DNA of 33,573 nt from Chromera velia. Its lineage: Eukaryota; Sar; Chromeraceae. Below, in pieces: positions 18,215-30,299 of the stretch. The position numbers and the translations under genes were made by a program. Numbering within the stretch: position 1 is the stretch's first letter; each line of letters opens with the position of its first letter. The stretch is taken from assembly GCA_018398765.1 (NCBI GenBank), contig JAHBMJ010001243.1:1-33573 (forward strand), read 5' to 3'. The notes beneath the pieces are model-generated. The model was not told where the DNA came from, did no database searches, and saw only the letters and a program-made list of their open reading frames with translations.

Positions 18215-21200
18215 TCAACTGATCAACTCCACCGGCGACTTAACAAACAACAACCATGCATGTATATATATATGTGCCGTCCGGGAGCTTAGCGCTCCAA
18301 CTGGGGTCAGGCATCCTCTAACTAACTAATTAACTAACTAACTATAATCAATTATACGTACCGGTTTTCATATATTGAGTGAATTTTCTTTTTAACTGTT
18401 TCTTGCTCTCGTTCTTGTTTCACAGTCTCTCTCACACTGTCACATAATGATGCAACTAGGGTAGCAGGGGTACGTCTGAATGACTGCCAGGCTGATTCTG
18501 GCTGAAACGAATTTCAACTGCTTAAAAGAAAAAGAAAATAAACTCTACACCTCTGGGAAAGGGCTTGCGACCCCGGCTTCAACCTCCTGAGTCGATTTCA
18601 TAAGATGCACCCTCAGACCTCGGTATTGCTTTGCTCCTCTATGGATGACCAGTTGACAACACTTTCCTCCCTTGCAGGCCTCTGCATGAGGCTTGATCAG
18701 GATCGTTGCAAGAGATCATATTCCCTTAATTCCAAGGCAAACACACGATTAAATACAGGGAAGCTTGCTTCCCCCTTGAGAAAGGCGGACAGGTCAAGAA
18801 ACTGAAACTTCGCGCACAGAAGGCGACAGTCACGAAAAAAATCAAAGGATCCAAAATTCCAAATGATGATCTGAAAAGAGGAGACGAAAGACTGAATCTG
18901 AAAAAAGAACAAGAATGCAATTAAAGGAACAACGGAAGGGGGCAGACGGAAATGCACCGGGAAATTCCGAAAGAAGACAGACAGGGCAACTCTTGCGTTA
19001 TCTCAATGGTCTCACAGCTCAACTCGACCTGACGGCGGGCACTTTCAATTTGCCACTTTTTCACCGGTCAAGAACAAGTTGACAGAAGACACCTTCGCTC
19101 GAGCGCCCTCCCCTCTCTTCTCCCTATGGCTCTCAAATATTTTGCTTGCATCAATTCCCCGATCCACACCAGCCGCCTCCTTCCAAAGCCCTTCATTGCT
19201 CTTCTTCTTGCATTCGCTCTCTCTCTCTCTCTGCCAAAGTTTTTTCTCTTCTGAGCTGCGCTCGCTGCCTATCTAATTTTCACTTACTCGCAAACCACTC
19301 GTCCTTTTCATTCGATAAGGCCGAGGCCATAAAGGCCTTCTTTTCAATTCAAAACGGTCAAAAGGCAGTGATCAGAAGGTCAAAAAAAGGGCTGCAGAAC
19401 ACGTATGCATTCGAATTAGGGCACACACCCATGCACGAAAACGAGCCAGAGAGAGACCAAAAACCCAACAAGCGTTCCTCTACTCTGCGTTGCTCTGCAC
19501 TGTACAGTCAGCAAAGACTGACGCAAAGGCAGACAGGCAGGCAGGGAAAATTTAAAATCCCCGTCTCTCTTGAAACCCCCTCTTCACTCACGCACCCACG
19601 TACCGTATGCACATGCATGCATGCGTGCGTGCATGACTGCCCAAGAGAGGCAGAAGAAAAGCTAGAGAGAGGTACCAAGGAGTCAAGAGGCTCTCCACCT
19701 TTGCCCTTTTGTCCCCCCCTTTCTCTCTCGCCGAGGAAGGGAGAAGAGGGAGGGACACCACGAAGGACTCCTTTTTGATTTGAATCACTGCCTCCTCTCC
19801 CTTTCCCTCTTTCTTTCTCGCTCCTTCCTCCTCGAGCGCTCGCACATAAGTGCGATGCATATTTTGACTGTTGATGTGTCAGAGAAGATCTTGTCTTTCT
19901 CCTCGGTTCTTCGGTTTTTCTTCCTTTCTTCCTTCTGCCAGCAGCCTGCGACTTTCCATGCGAGCAAAGGAGGGTAAAGCTGACTACAATTACATGTGCG
20001 CAGGCGGGCATGGCGACGGAGAAGACCTGAAAAGGTTTGGCAGCTGTGTGCTGTGGGGGCTTGCAACGGTCAAGACAGGGAGGGAGGGAGGGAGGGAACT
20101 GTCCCTTCCGAATTTTCCTCTGTCGTCGCTCGCTGATGCATTCATTTTCCCCTTCGGACTTCGACCGCGCTCAGCAAATAGCTCAGCATTCATTCATGAT
20201 ACAGAGGAGTGGAGAACTCACGCGAGCGGTCGACTGACGTGTCAGTCGGTCGGACAGCTGCAGGCAGCTCTTCTTCAGCGAATTCCTTTTTTGCTTCGTT
20301 GCTTCTTTTGGTTGAAAAAGACTGACAGAGAGAAAGGGAGCGAGTAAGTTAGATGGTACAGAAGACATTTCGTGATATGGCGACATGAAAGAAGAAAGAC
20401 AAACAAATCATGCAGCTCAGCGGATCAATCAATCAGCACGACAGCACCTTGGCGTCGCTTTGTCAACAAAACGGGGGGCAGATCCGGAAAAGACACATGC
20501 AGCGTTCCTTCTGCAGAGAGATAGAAGGAGACATTCGATCAAAGGACAGAAGAAGGAAGTGAAGTGAAGTGAACAGAAGATCGACTGACGAGGAAAGAAG
20601 CCTTAATCCTCTCTGTAAGCACGGCTTGCTTTCCAGTTCGTCTCCTTTCCGACATCAGCGTAAAAGGGGAAGACGCGATTTCTTTTCTTTCTTTTTTTGA
20701 ATTCGAAAAGGGTCATGGTGAACGTGTAGGTTGAAGCAGTTGCGCTCATACAAGACCCAATGCACACACAAATGCACGCTCGCGGACAGAGAGAGGGGGG
20801 GGATAGAGATGTTGGTCGTGGCAAAAGAGGCAACGACTTTGTCTTCGGCAAGCACGGCAGGGAGGAAGGACAGAAAGAAAGCATATCGATAGAGAAGAAC
20901 TAGAGAAGAAGCATTGGTCGTCCTTCCACAGGCCGATCAGCCCTTTGCTTTCTCTCTTCTCTCAACCCTTCTCACCTTTCTTTCAAAGAGTTTTCGCAGT
21001 GAGCTGCGCCTAACCCCATGCAATGCACTCCGTTCCTCATCTGACTGCCCGCATCTTCCTTCTCGTCCTTCTTTCTTTCTTTCTGCCCTGTCTCAGCAGG
21101 GAGCGTCACACCGATCCCTGCCTGAGAGGAGGACACAAAAGGAGGGGAGAAAAGGAGAGCAAGCCTCTTGCCTGCTTGCGAGAATGAAATAACGTTGCTC

Positions 21201-23549
21201 ATAGGAGTTCCAGCGAGATTGAAAAAGGGCGTGAGTGGTGCCGAACAATCAGTCACAGAGTGTCTGCGACTGAAGGGGGCGATGCGATGGAGAAAGAAAA
21301 AAGAAACAGGCCAGGAAGGAAGAGAGAAAGACCTCCTCATTTCCTTCATGCATGGATTCATTCATTCATTCACTCCTCGACTACAGTTGCTAACACAAAA
21401 TCCTCATGCACTCTTTCGAGTTCGGGTTCCTTCCGTCGAAATTGATCCTCGAAGAGAAGAAAAAGGGTAGAAGAAAGAAAGAACGGGAGGAGGGAGGGAG
21501 GGAGGGAGGGAGTGGCGGAAAAGGGAGGAAGACTTCATCGACTAATGAAAGTCTTCCCACCCTCCGATGCCCCCATCAGATCATCAATCCAGCTCTCTCT
21601 CTCTCCCTCTCTCTGAGGGAGGTGAGTACTTCTTCTGGCGGCTTTTCATGTCTTCTTTTCTCCGGATTTTCATGTTTCATCTTTTTGTTGACTTGCCCCT
21701 TTGCGTTGTATACCTTCTTGGTTGTATCTCTCTTTCTTGTTTCTTCCTCGCTTTCCACCTGACGATTGCACAACAGGGTGTGACAAAATGAAAAAAAGAA
21801 AGAGCAAACCCTGGCAGATCGATCCTCCCCCATCCACCTCATCCACCTAAAAGCACACCTAAAGGAGACGGGGGGGTCCTCCTTGCAAAATTTCCTTTGC
21901 ATGGTTCTCGTTTGCTTTTTCCTCCATGTCTTGACTTTGCTGTCGCACTTATTTGTGCACCAGTACGCAACAGGAAGAGTGAGCGAAGAATTGCCGCAAG
22001 TGGAGAGAACAAAACAGCTAGAAGTACAGATCTCCACTGTTGCAGATTCTCGTGCTCGGAGAAGAAGAGTGAGGGGAGAGACAAGAGAAAGAGGCATGGG
22101 GGGACATGCAGAGAGCATGAAAAGAGGCGAATTTTTCTGTAGGCACAACAATTAAAATGCATATTTGAACGTCTTTTCGGGACAACATCCATGCCTCCAT
22201 GCTTCCTTCTCCTTGCTTGTTGCGTCTGCAAGCAATCGGACTCTTCATCCAATACAGCACACAAAACAACACAGCTTGCAGGAAAGGCGTGTTTCTTTCG
22301 ATTTATTCCTTTACGAAACAGAGGGGGAAAGAGGAGAGACGTGACTTGATGAAGTCTCGTAGACAAAACGAGGACGGCCGAAGGGAAAGACTCAAAGACC
22401 AACGAGCAGAGAAAGGAAGAGCAAAAGAAAGAGACAAGTAAGAACCACGAGAACGCTTCCCATGCACTCGCTCGGTGGCTTCAAAAATGCCTTTTTCTCT
22501 TCTTCCTTTCTCCTCTCTCGTCTTTCTCTTGCCGCTTTTTCTTCGAACAGACAGGAACGCAGTCTGACGTCTCTCTCGATCGTTTTCTGTTGCCGTTCGG
22601 CCTCTTGTTGCAGCTTCACGAGTGGTCTGTCAAGCTTTATTTGGAACTGCAAACTGACTGTAGACCTATCTCTCTTTTGTGTGGTTGCTTTCTCCTGCGT
22701 CTGCGTGCTTCTGTTCTCTCATTTTGTGAAAGGTTTTTCGATTGGCAGGCTGGCAGAAGAGCATGCAGTCAGCTATACCGTGCAGATCAACGATCGTCGT
22801 TATTGCATGCGCAGAAGGGAGGGTGACTCCATTTTGAAAATTGAAAGGGAGGGAAAAGGGGGTGAGAGATGATAGGGAGGGAGTTCTGCATGGATGTTGC
22901 AGGCAGGGGGGGGGAAGCAAGCCGAGAAATCAGGTAAGAAAGATCAGACGTTTGGTGTTGGATCCACAAGACATGGAAGGAAGCATGCAGGCAAGAAACT
23001 GCATTTATTCAATTCGATCGCTCCTCTCTCTCTCTTTCTCTCTCGTGACTGACTGAATGACAGAGTGCTTGCCAGGAAGGCAGGAAGTCAAAATTGAGTT
23101 GCGGGAAGACATCACGACCTCGGGCCGTGCGCGCTCCCTCTCTTTTTGGACATTCGTTCTCCTCCTGACAATCGATCTCTTCTTCCATCTTTTCTTCTCC
23201 TCGCCCTCACTCTCATTGTGCCTGTGACTGCATGTCTTTGTGAATCCCGATTGTTGATGTTCTCTTTCTTCATCTTGCCACTTCTCTCTCTCTGATATTC
23301 TTCTGTGTTGGTGGGACCAGACAGGATGAAGGTCTCTCCTCTATTTTCTTCTGTTTCGCTTGATCTCTCCCTGCCTTCCTCCTTCGTCTGTCTGCAAAGA
23401 AGGAAGGATGGAAATCTCTTCTCTCAGGCGCCTTCCCCCATCAGGCAGGCACCCTCTCGACTTTTTTTCCTTTTCTTTCTGCACTCCCACAAATGAAGCA
23501 AAGCATGCATGCAACTCGCGTTCTTTACCACATTTCCACTTTCACTCGA
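18215..23549. other. Long gene-poor stretch, mostly low-complexity
   Basis: Contains a TA run (about 18262-18272), TAAC repeats (about 18316-18344), TGCATGC clusters (about 19611-19635 and 23502-23512), GGGA runs (about 20080-20096 and 21487-21511) and many CT-rich patches. Open frames are short or skewed in composition. One minus-strand frame, 22392-22652, is noted separately. The last part (about 23000-23549) is the likely 3' flank of the proline dehydrogenase gene. No RNA gene was recognised. Confidence 0.5.
22392..22652 (-). CDS. Doubtful ORF: coiled-coil-like segment plus C-terminal hydrophobic tail
   Basis: The frame reads a charged, heptad-like stretch (VKLQQEAERQQKTIERDV, then ARERRERRKEEEKKAF) followed by about 20 hydrophobic residues (VLVVLTCLFLLLFLSLLVGL) and a stop. 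This would be the layout of a tail-anchored membrane protein or a last exon. The frame's nominal start is not a clear ATG, and the flanking DNA is CT-rich, which by itself yields Leu/Phe-rich and Arg/Glu-rich frames. I regard it as unproven. Confidence 0.2.
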   Translation of the reverse strand: MQFQIKLDRPLVKLQQEAERQQKTIERDVRLRSCLFEEKAARERRERRKEEEKKAFLKPPSECMGSVLVVLTCLFLLLFLSLLVGL

Positions 23550-25488
23550 TCAAAGAACTCCCTGCTGCTCCTGCTGCTGCTGGGACTGGGAGGGAAACTT
23601 CACCCCCACCTTGGACATGAGGGCTCTTCCCATCAGTCTCATCTCCTTCCCTCCCGTTCCGAGCAAGTCGGAATTCTCTTCTGCACGGCGCAAAAGATAG
23701 GGAAGCACATCCAGCACAGGCCCATAGGGAACGTACTTGAACGCACGACAGCCGTGTGCTGCAAGTCCAAACGTCACATGATCACACATGCCCAACAGCT
23801 GTGCGACTGCAAACCCGGGTGTGTCCAGAGGAAGCCCGAGGTCCTTCATCAACCCCACAGCCTTGAGGATCGAGTCCTCGTTGTGGGTACCCAGAAGAAC
23901 CTCAGCCCCGAAGGGAAGGCGACGAATCAACTCAGCCGCACAAGCGTCAAAGCACGCATGAGTGGCTTCTTTTGTTGGGTGAATGGGATCCTCTGTGCCC
24001 CCCTCTGCGGCAAGGCGACGCTCCTGCTCCATGTACGCACCTCTAACGAGCTTGGCCCCCATTAACCACCCCTCGGCCTCTGCGCGTTGCAGATCGAGGA
24101 CGAGACGCGTCGAGGCGTCTCTGCACACAAACACGCAGAAAAGGGAATACAAACAGCAGAGAGACGAGGGGTGAGATGAGGGTAGGCATTTGTTTGTTCT
24201 TTTCTGCGAACAGCATACACTCAGACAGAAGAGAAGAACACAGATAGACGGAGTCATTGCAGCTCGAGAGAAGATACTGACACAATCGGGCTACAACAAC
24301 AATTGTTGTCCAGTCACCCAGGCGAGAGAAGTGACCTCAAAAGGAAGACACAGAAGCAGTCTCTACTGACTTCAGGTAGCACTGGTATGTGTTCATGACA
24401 ACAGCTCGACCCCCCCGGTTGAACCGAGCAGCCGCCCCGTTGGCCATCCAGTCGATGGCAGACTGCATGTACGACTGCTCAGCGTCCACCAGGACCCGAA
24501 CGTTGCCCAGTCCATCTGCAACACTTGCAACACGGTGGAGTCTCTCGACACCTGCTGCCAGCTGCTCTCTGTCTGAGTCAGTGAGGTCGAGTGACTTCTC
24601 ACCAATGCCCAGAACTCCAGAGGCGCCCTCAGGTAGCACCTCGAGGGGGGAGAATACAGACATCCACTCGCCGTATGTCAGAGGGGAGCGGTCGTCTGCC
24701 CCCCTTCCGGCACGTTCGCAGAGAGTGGAGAAGAGACGTCGGGCTTGCTGCTCTTCGTCTCTCTCGAAGGACGACACAAAATCGTCCTCTCTCACGAGCG
24801 GTATGGTGCCAGGAGTGATTGCACGCTCAGTGCAGAGTCGGAGGAACGCATCATGGGAGCTCTTGAGCAAGGTGGAGGCTTTCATGAGCACCTCTGGGGG
24901 TGTCATGGAGGTCACCTTCAGAGCTGTATACCCTGTTGCCTGATGGGAACAGGCATGGACTGCAGAGATGGAGTTGGCACAGTTGAGCTCTAGAGACTCA
25001 TTCAGTGCACTTCCCTCGACAAGATGACCAACGTCTGCCTCTGCAGCGTAGTCGAGAATGCTCCCAACACCAGAGCTCTCAAGACGGTGGATGGTCTTTT
25101 GGATTTCTGAGAGGGAAGTCCCTCCACAGAAGTGGCTGAAGAAGGTGTGCTTCAAAGCGAAACCCACCAAGGCACTCGGAGCAATAGCACGAGATGCCGA
25201 GATCAAGGCATTCGCATTTCGCACAAGGGGTTTGATCTTGCAAACGGATTGGATTGCAAGAGCACGAAGGAGTTCAGATGAGGACTTCGCAGCGAAAATT
25301 TGATGGGCATTGAAATCAAGTTTCGACGAGAACCTGTTCCCGGGCACCCATTCTGCATTTTCAGAATGAAAGAGTTTGCGGGTGCGTGAGGAAGTCAGAG
25401 GCCTTGTTGCAGAAGCAAGGTACTTGGTTTGGGAGGACAGAATGTAAACAGCAGATGCAGAAAGAGGGCGCTGAGAAGATTGCAGCAT
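23550..25488 (-). CDS. PRODH: Proline dehydrogenase, mitochondrial type (two exons, 562 residues)
   Basis: This enzyme oxidises L-proline to pyrroline-5-carboxylate with FAD, passing electrons to the respiratory chain at the inner mitochondrial membrane. Exon 1 is 24371-25488 and exon 2 is 23550-24120; donor CTGAA|gtcagt and acceptor gtgtgcag restore Lys and give NTYQCYLK-DASTRL, exactly where family members read YQCYLKD. Family motifs: HTFFSHFCGG and GSILDYAAEAD in the N-terminal half, VLVDAEQSYMQ before the splice, then KLVRGAYMEQER (396-407), HNED (452-455), QLLGMCD (480-486), KYVPYGPV (501-508) and RRAEEN (517-522), the Arg pair that binds the proline carboxylate. Length is close to the animal enzyme. 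The first 40 residues are rich in Ser, Thr, Arg and Ala with no acidic residue, fitting a mitochondrial presequence. The ATG at 25486-25488 is the first in frame; the C-terminus ends in a Gln-rich run. No defect seen. Confidence 0.95.
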
Positions 25489-26218
25489 CCTCGTGTCGGG
25501 CGCGGCTCTCAGAGGCAAGCTTCTTTTAAGGCTTTTGAAGCTCTGTCACCTTCGATCCTCTACACAAAACGAGAAAACTTCGAACTTTCCATGGCGAACA
25601 GCTGCTGGGCGGCGTGTCTCTCTACACCGGAAGATACTGGAAGAAGGCAGATAGACGCATCGTCACAAACCGGTTGCACGCACGTTACGGTTCGTCAAAA
25701 TTTTTTGCTTCGTGCGAACGTCCGAAAAGCTTATGAATAATTTCCTGGTCAGTCACCGTCAGTGCATGGAGGAAATAATCGTGTAAGAGCCATTGTTTCA
25801 AACATTGCGGGGCCACTAACCGATACAAAAAATGTCGAAGAGGCTGGGAAAGGCCCTCGGAAGAAAAAAATACGCATAACAAAAGTCTATATATATGAAT
25901 TATATATATATAAGCGCGATACGTGTCAATAGGCATGGTGAGGCACTCATCCAATGTCAGTTCAAGAACCGATTGCTGAGTGTGACAGCCGACTTTTGTT
26001 GCTCTAAATTCACAATTAAAACAACACAACAGTGATCGATCGACTCCAGACACTACATAGATGCACAATTAAGGACTGGTTGAGAACAGGTTTACATGGC
26101 GCATACTCGGATCTCCAAGTGACGTGACAGCCGAAACTTGGCGAGAGGAACCGCCTCTGAAAGTGCTCAATCGATTTGTCAGGTCACACACAGACAGGCC
26201 CGCAAGCGTGAAAGCAAA
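25489..26218. promoter_or_regulatory. Divergent intergenic region between PRODH and the ERD2-like gene
   Basis: The two start codons face away from each other across 730 bp. The region holds TA-rich runs at about 25890-25912 and GATCGATC at 26034-26041. No TATA box at a meaningful distance can be assigned to either gene with confidence. Whatever promotes both genes most likely lies here, since 5' exons elsewhere are not needed to complete either protein. Confidence 0.5.
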
Positions 26219-28471
26219 ATGGACGTCAGCGGACTTCGTTCTCCAGCAGCGCTGAACACGCCTGCTGCTGTGCGGAGGATGATTGGCAAAATGAAAGACC
26301 CCAAAGTGGTCTCGGGCTGGATCTCGAAGAACTCTCCTCACCTTGCAGCCTGGGGCCTCTTCGCAACCACGCTTCTCTTCGTGGCACACTTTCTTTCCGA
26401 TCGTGACTTTTCTTTTCTGATGACCGTTGCAAGCTTGATTTCCATGTTTGCTTTCTTGATGGTGTTCGTGAACATTGCCGCAGTAAGATCCGCGGCAGGA
26501 GTCTCAGTAAAGATGGTCGAGCTGTACACAATCGTCATCATCGCACGCCTCTGCAGTATCCTTCCCTTCGAAGGCTACTTGGTAAGTAAGTTCAAGCAGT
26601 GTTGCAGTGGATACGAATTTCGTTGCACTTTTGCCTCTGTTGCTTAATTTCTTGATCAATGTACACCTTCTTTTCATCCTCTTGCGCGCAGCCGTACGAC
26701 CGCACTGGAGACTGGCTCTATCAAACCGTGGAAGTGCTTTGTCTGGTATTGGCACTGGGCATTCTTTTCATCTCGAAGAGAACCTTCAGCAATACCTACG
26801 ATCCTGCCAATGATTCCTTCCCGATTCTTTACCTGATCATCCCCACCCTGGCACTGGCAATCCTCTTCCATCCATCCCTGAACAACTTCATGCCTTGTGA
26901 CATCGCGTGGACATTCGCGATCTATCTGGAGTCCTTCGCCTGCTTGCCTCAGCTTTTCCTCTTCCAGAAAGAGGGAACAGTCCAGCCCTTCACAGGACAC
27001 TTCCTGGCAGGCCAGACGCTGTCCAAGTTCCTCGGATTCCTCTTTTGGGTCTCCTCCTACACAGAACTGAACATGTCTGCAAAGGGCATCAAGCGCTTCG
27101 TCGGCATCTGGGTGATCCTCATGCAGGTCGGTCCTTTCACAGCCGTGGTCTGGCAGCATGGGGCGAGAGGGGTGGTCTTTGCAGATAGGAAAATGGAGAG
27201 AGTAGAGCGATGGGGGGAGTCAATCTAAGCACACCGGGAGGAGGACGCTTCAGCGTCTGCGTGGGAGCTTTTTGAAAACATTTTAGGAGGGCTGCAGGTT
27301 CCCGTGGCTCTGCTTTTTTTCCCTGGCCACTTGATTCGTGCACGACGAGCGGATTTGTTCCCTGCCCCTTCTGTCTCTCTTTCTTGTCTGCCAGTCCGCC
27401 TGTCTCTGTATCTAAAAGACACATACAGTTCGTCCAGTCCCTTGTTTCCGTGTCTTAAAGGAGGGGTAAAGCATGATGGGAAGGAGACGGAGAAAATATG
27501 TTAAAGGAAAGAAATGCGACAAAAGGACTTCTGTCCGTTTTTTGCTGCTGCCGTCTTTTTTTTCTCCTGTGGAAAACCAGTGTGACGCGGTCAACGAGTG
27601 CGCGGGTGTCTCCTGTGGGTGCCTCTGTGCGTGCGTGCTCTGTGTGTGTGTGTCTGTGTGTGTGTGTGTGTGTGGCGGCCTTCCTTTCTTTCTTTCTTTC
27701 TTTCTTTCTTTTTTCTTTTTTTTGTCTGTTGTGTACATGAAGAAAAGAAGAGAGAAGAAGTAACATGTTGTCTGTCTGTCTGTCTGCATGAAGAAAAAGA
27801 GGGAGAAGAAGAAGAAACATATAGTCTGTCTGCCTAGTAATTTTCGAGTAGCCTGTTATCTTTCCTTGTTTCCGCACACGGACGGTTTCCCCCAGGTCCT
27901 TATACCTGTGAGCAGTCACGCATACACACGTCGCACACACATTCACACACGCACACGCACACGCATTCTTTCCATTTGAGTGGGGGGGCAAAAGAAGAGA
28001 TCCAACAACAAGAGAGGGGCTGGGGATCTGGCTGTGGCTGAGAGTCGATAAAGGGAACCCCAGAAGCAGAAAAGAAAAAAGAAAGGGAACCCCAGAAAAA
28101 AAAAAAAGTGCTACTGCTGCTGGCGGCTGGGGGGGGCTGGCTGCTGCTGCTGCCTCGCAAACGAAAGGAGAAGAAAAGAAACGAACACGTCTAGATGGAA
28201 AGGATGTTGAAGTGCAAAGGCGTGAGCCTGCACTGGGAAAGGAAGGGCCGCAGGGTACGCTCAAGGCCTGGAGCTCTGGTACCCTTCCACTGAGAGAGCG
28301 CGCCAAAAGAAGAAAGAAAAAACAGAAGAGAATGAAGAAAGAGAAAAAGGGAAAGAAAAGACGATTCTGTCTGTCTTCCTGTCTGAAAGAAAGGAAACGA
28401 AAAAGTAAAGTAAAGAAAAGACGGTATAGTCTGTCTATCTGTCTGTAAGAAGGGAGAAGAAGAAACCTGTA

Positions 28472-28506
<35 letters not shown>

Positions 28507-29251
28507 AATATAGTCTGTCTGTTGGTTTTTCTTGTCTTGTCTTCTTTTCTTCTCTTTCTTGTCTTGAGTGGAAGCAGCAGAGGGTTACCATGTGAAACCC
28601 GTGATCACGTGAAAGTCTGTCGGGAGGTGGAGAGGCAAGGGGCGCTTAACTCTCACCTTTCGGGCCGACTGCCCACGCTGTTCGACTGTTGGTGCTGTTC
28701 TTTTGTCTTCATTCTTTCTTTCTTTTTGTCTGTTGTGTTCATGAAGAAAAGGAGGGAGAAGAAGAAGAAACATATAGTCTGTCTGTCTGTCTGTCTGTGT
28801 CTGTCTGTCTGTCTGTGAAATAGTCTGTCTGTGTGCGTGGTTATTTGTGCTCATTTGTGTGCGTGCGTCTGTCCCTCGTCTGTTTCTCTCGAGAGCCGGT
28901 TTTCAACATGGGTGACGAGGAAAAAGAGAAAGCAGAAAAGACGAGTGACTCGACTCTCTTTTTGTCTGTCACAGCGAGTGGGAAAAGAGAGCTCAAGAAA
29001 CAACAGCTGAAGCGATAGTGAGTGTTTGTCAGTGGTACTTTACTTCCCTCCGACAGTCTCTTTTGTTGTGCGTCTGTGCTCCATCTGTCTCCCCTTTTGT
29101 CCCCAGATCTCATGCAAGGCCCCTTCCTTGTTTGCGTGCAATGTCTCTGCAGGTGATGCAACTGGTCGTCATGGCAGACTTTCTCTGGCACTACCTCCGG
29201 TGCTTGGCGAAGGGAAGACCCATCAAGTTCCTTCTCAGTCCTGAGGTCTAG
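26219..29251 (+). CDS. ERD2: ERD2/KDEL-receptor-like membrane protein (three exons, 298 residues)
   Basis: Exons 26219-26581, 26692-27126 and 29153-29251; introns begin TTG|gtaagt and CAG|gtcggt and end gcgcgcag and ctctgcag. The family returns escaped ER residents from Golgi to ER. Telling matches are AAGVSVKMVELYTIVIIARL (about 92-111, the position of the GLS-K-QEL motif in relatives), PYDRTGDWLY after the first splice, HPSLNNFM, AWTFAIYLESFACLPQL (about 193-209, family AFxxYLEAxxVLPQL) and PFTGHFLAGQTLSKFLGFLF. Repeated hydrophobic stretches fit a seven-helix protein. At 298 residues, with a 40-residue N-terminal extension, it is longer than canonical ERD2 (about 210-220) and closer to the plant ERD2-like group, whose ligand is less certain. 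ATG at 26219 is the first in frame and has context AAAATGG. The C-terminus (KGRPIKFLLSPEV) also resembles that group. Confidence 0.9.
27640..28830. repeat. Microsatellite and minisatellite cluster in the last intron of the ERD2-like gene
   Basis: GT and CTTT tracts at about 27640-27720; GTCT runs at about 27768-27786, 28466-28505 and 28776-28818. Between them an imperfect unit recurs: a TGTCTG run, then ATGAAGAAAAGAGGGAGAAG-like purines, then CATATAGTCTGTCTG. It is seen at about 27724-27836, 28360-28440, 28440-28480 and 28727-28800. Pyrimidine-rich and purine-rich blocks alternate on one strand. It is wholly within intron 2 (27127-29152). Confidence 0.85.
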
Positions 29252-30299
29252 TCTGCTTCTCCCTCCGAACTGAGGGCTGAATATGGATCGACCCGGAAGG
29301 ACGAGTGTCTGTCTCGATCAGGAAGGAATCTGGAGAGGAGTGACGGAGCTAGATGGCAGGAAAGAAGAGTGCGTGACTGACGAGGACGGCAGAAGAGAAA
29401 AAAGAAGAGGAAGATTTGAACGGGGGGATGGGGCTCTTTGTCGGTTGGACACGGGATTTGGGTGGGGCTTTTCTTTCTCTCTTCGGAGACGGTTCCTGTT
29501 GCGCGACTTCTTTTGAGGGTCTGCACTCAATCTGATGGAGGAGACGGGGCAGAGATCGCTGGGTGGGTGGGTGGGGGGTTTGTAGGGAGTAGAGCAACTA
29601 GACACGAGGAATGCAGAGTGCCTCGGAATGTGATTTTGAAAACGACGCCTTACTTTCAGGAGACGAGACGGGCTTCCTTCCTTCGATGAGTCGAATTGAG
29701 AAGACCCTCTCTCAAAGTTTGATAGAGGAATCTCTCTCCTTCTTTCGTGGCTTGCTGTGTAAACGTGCAAATGATGAAGAGATTCCGGAAAGCCGGCAGT
29801 GGGTGAAATATGAAACGGCAGACGTGCATCGAAACTTCGTTGTGTGCTCTGACTTGACTGTTCGTTCGTTCGTTCGTGGCGTGTGGATGTCCCCTTGCGG
29901 CTGCTAGGGGTACAAGAAAATTCAGTGAATCGACTCCCCAGTGAACTTGCCTTTTTCCTCGGCCTCCGAGTAGCTTCAGCTGGCAACTGCCGTCGAGGCT
30001 GATCTGCTCAGAGCTAGATTCGTGGTGTCATGTTGTTGTGTGTTTGGGCGTCTGCGTGTTCGTGTGCATGCATGCATGTATGTGTGGGTCTGCAAATGTA
30101 CGTGCGTCCAAGCGGAACTCGAAATGCGGCAGATGCATGTGGAAATGCATGATGCCTGTCCATGCATGCATGCACGCAGCGTCTTCGATCGATCTGCCCC
30201 GGTTGAACATCATGTTGTTTCTGCTCCCAGACAGATCTGTACGGCAGTGTGCATATTTCAATGCAAGACTATGTTGGATCATATACGAGATAGCATATG
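29252..30299. other. 3' flank of the ERD2-like gene, no gene seen
   Basis: Short open frames on both strands lack splice support. It contains G-rich patches, a CGTT run (about 29861-29876) and two TGCATGCA clusters (about 30066-30078 and 30161-30174). Confidence 0.5.

Noticed and set aside
18120-18360. Target-site duplication around the retroelement tail
   Set aside because: The sequence after the A run (TCAACTGATCAACTCC) was not found repeated at a plausible 5' border near 16440, so no duplication is claimed.
24389-24943. 184-codon plus-strand frame opposite PRODH
   Set aside because: Antisense shadow of PRODH exon 1. The minus-strand frame has the family motifs.
24337-25518. Upstream start of PRODH at 25518
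   Set aside because: That codon is TTG. The first ATG in frame is at 25486-25488, and the protein from there already has a plausible mitochondrial presequence.
26138-26218. Upstream start of the ERD2-like gene at 26138
   Set aside because: That codon is TTG. The ATG at 26219 is the first in frame and has a good context.
27455-28306. 283-codon minus-strand frame in the ERD2-like intron
   Set aside because: Simple-repeat translation (Thr-His, Lys-Lys-Glu, Ser-Phe) inside an intron that is strongly supported by the receptor protein alignment.
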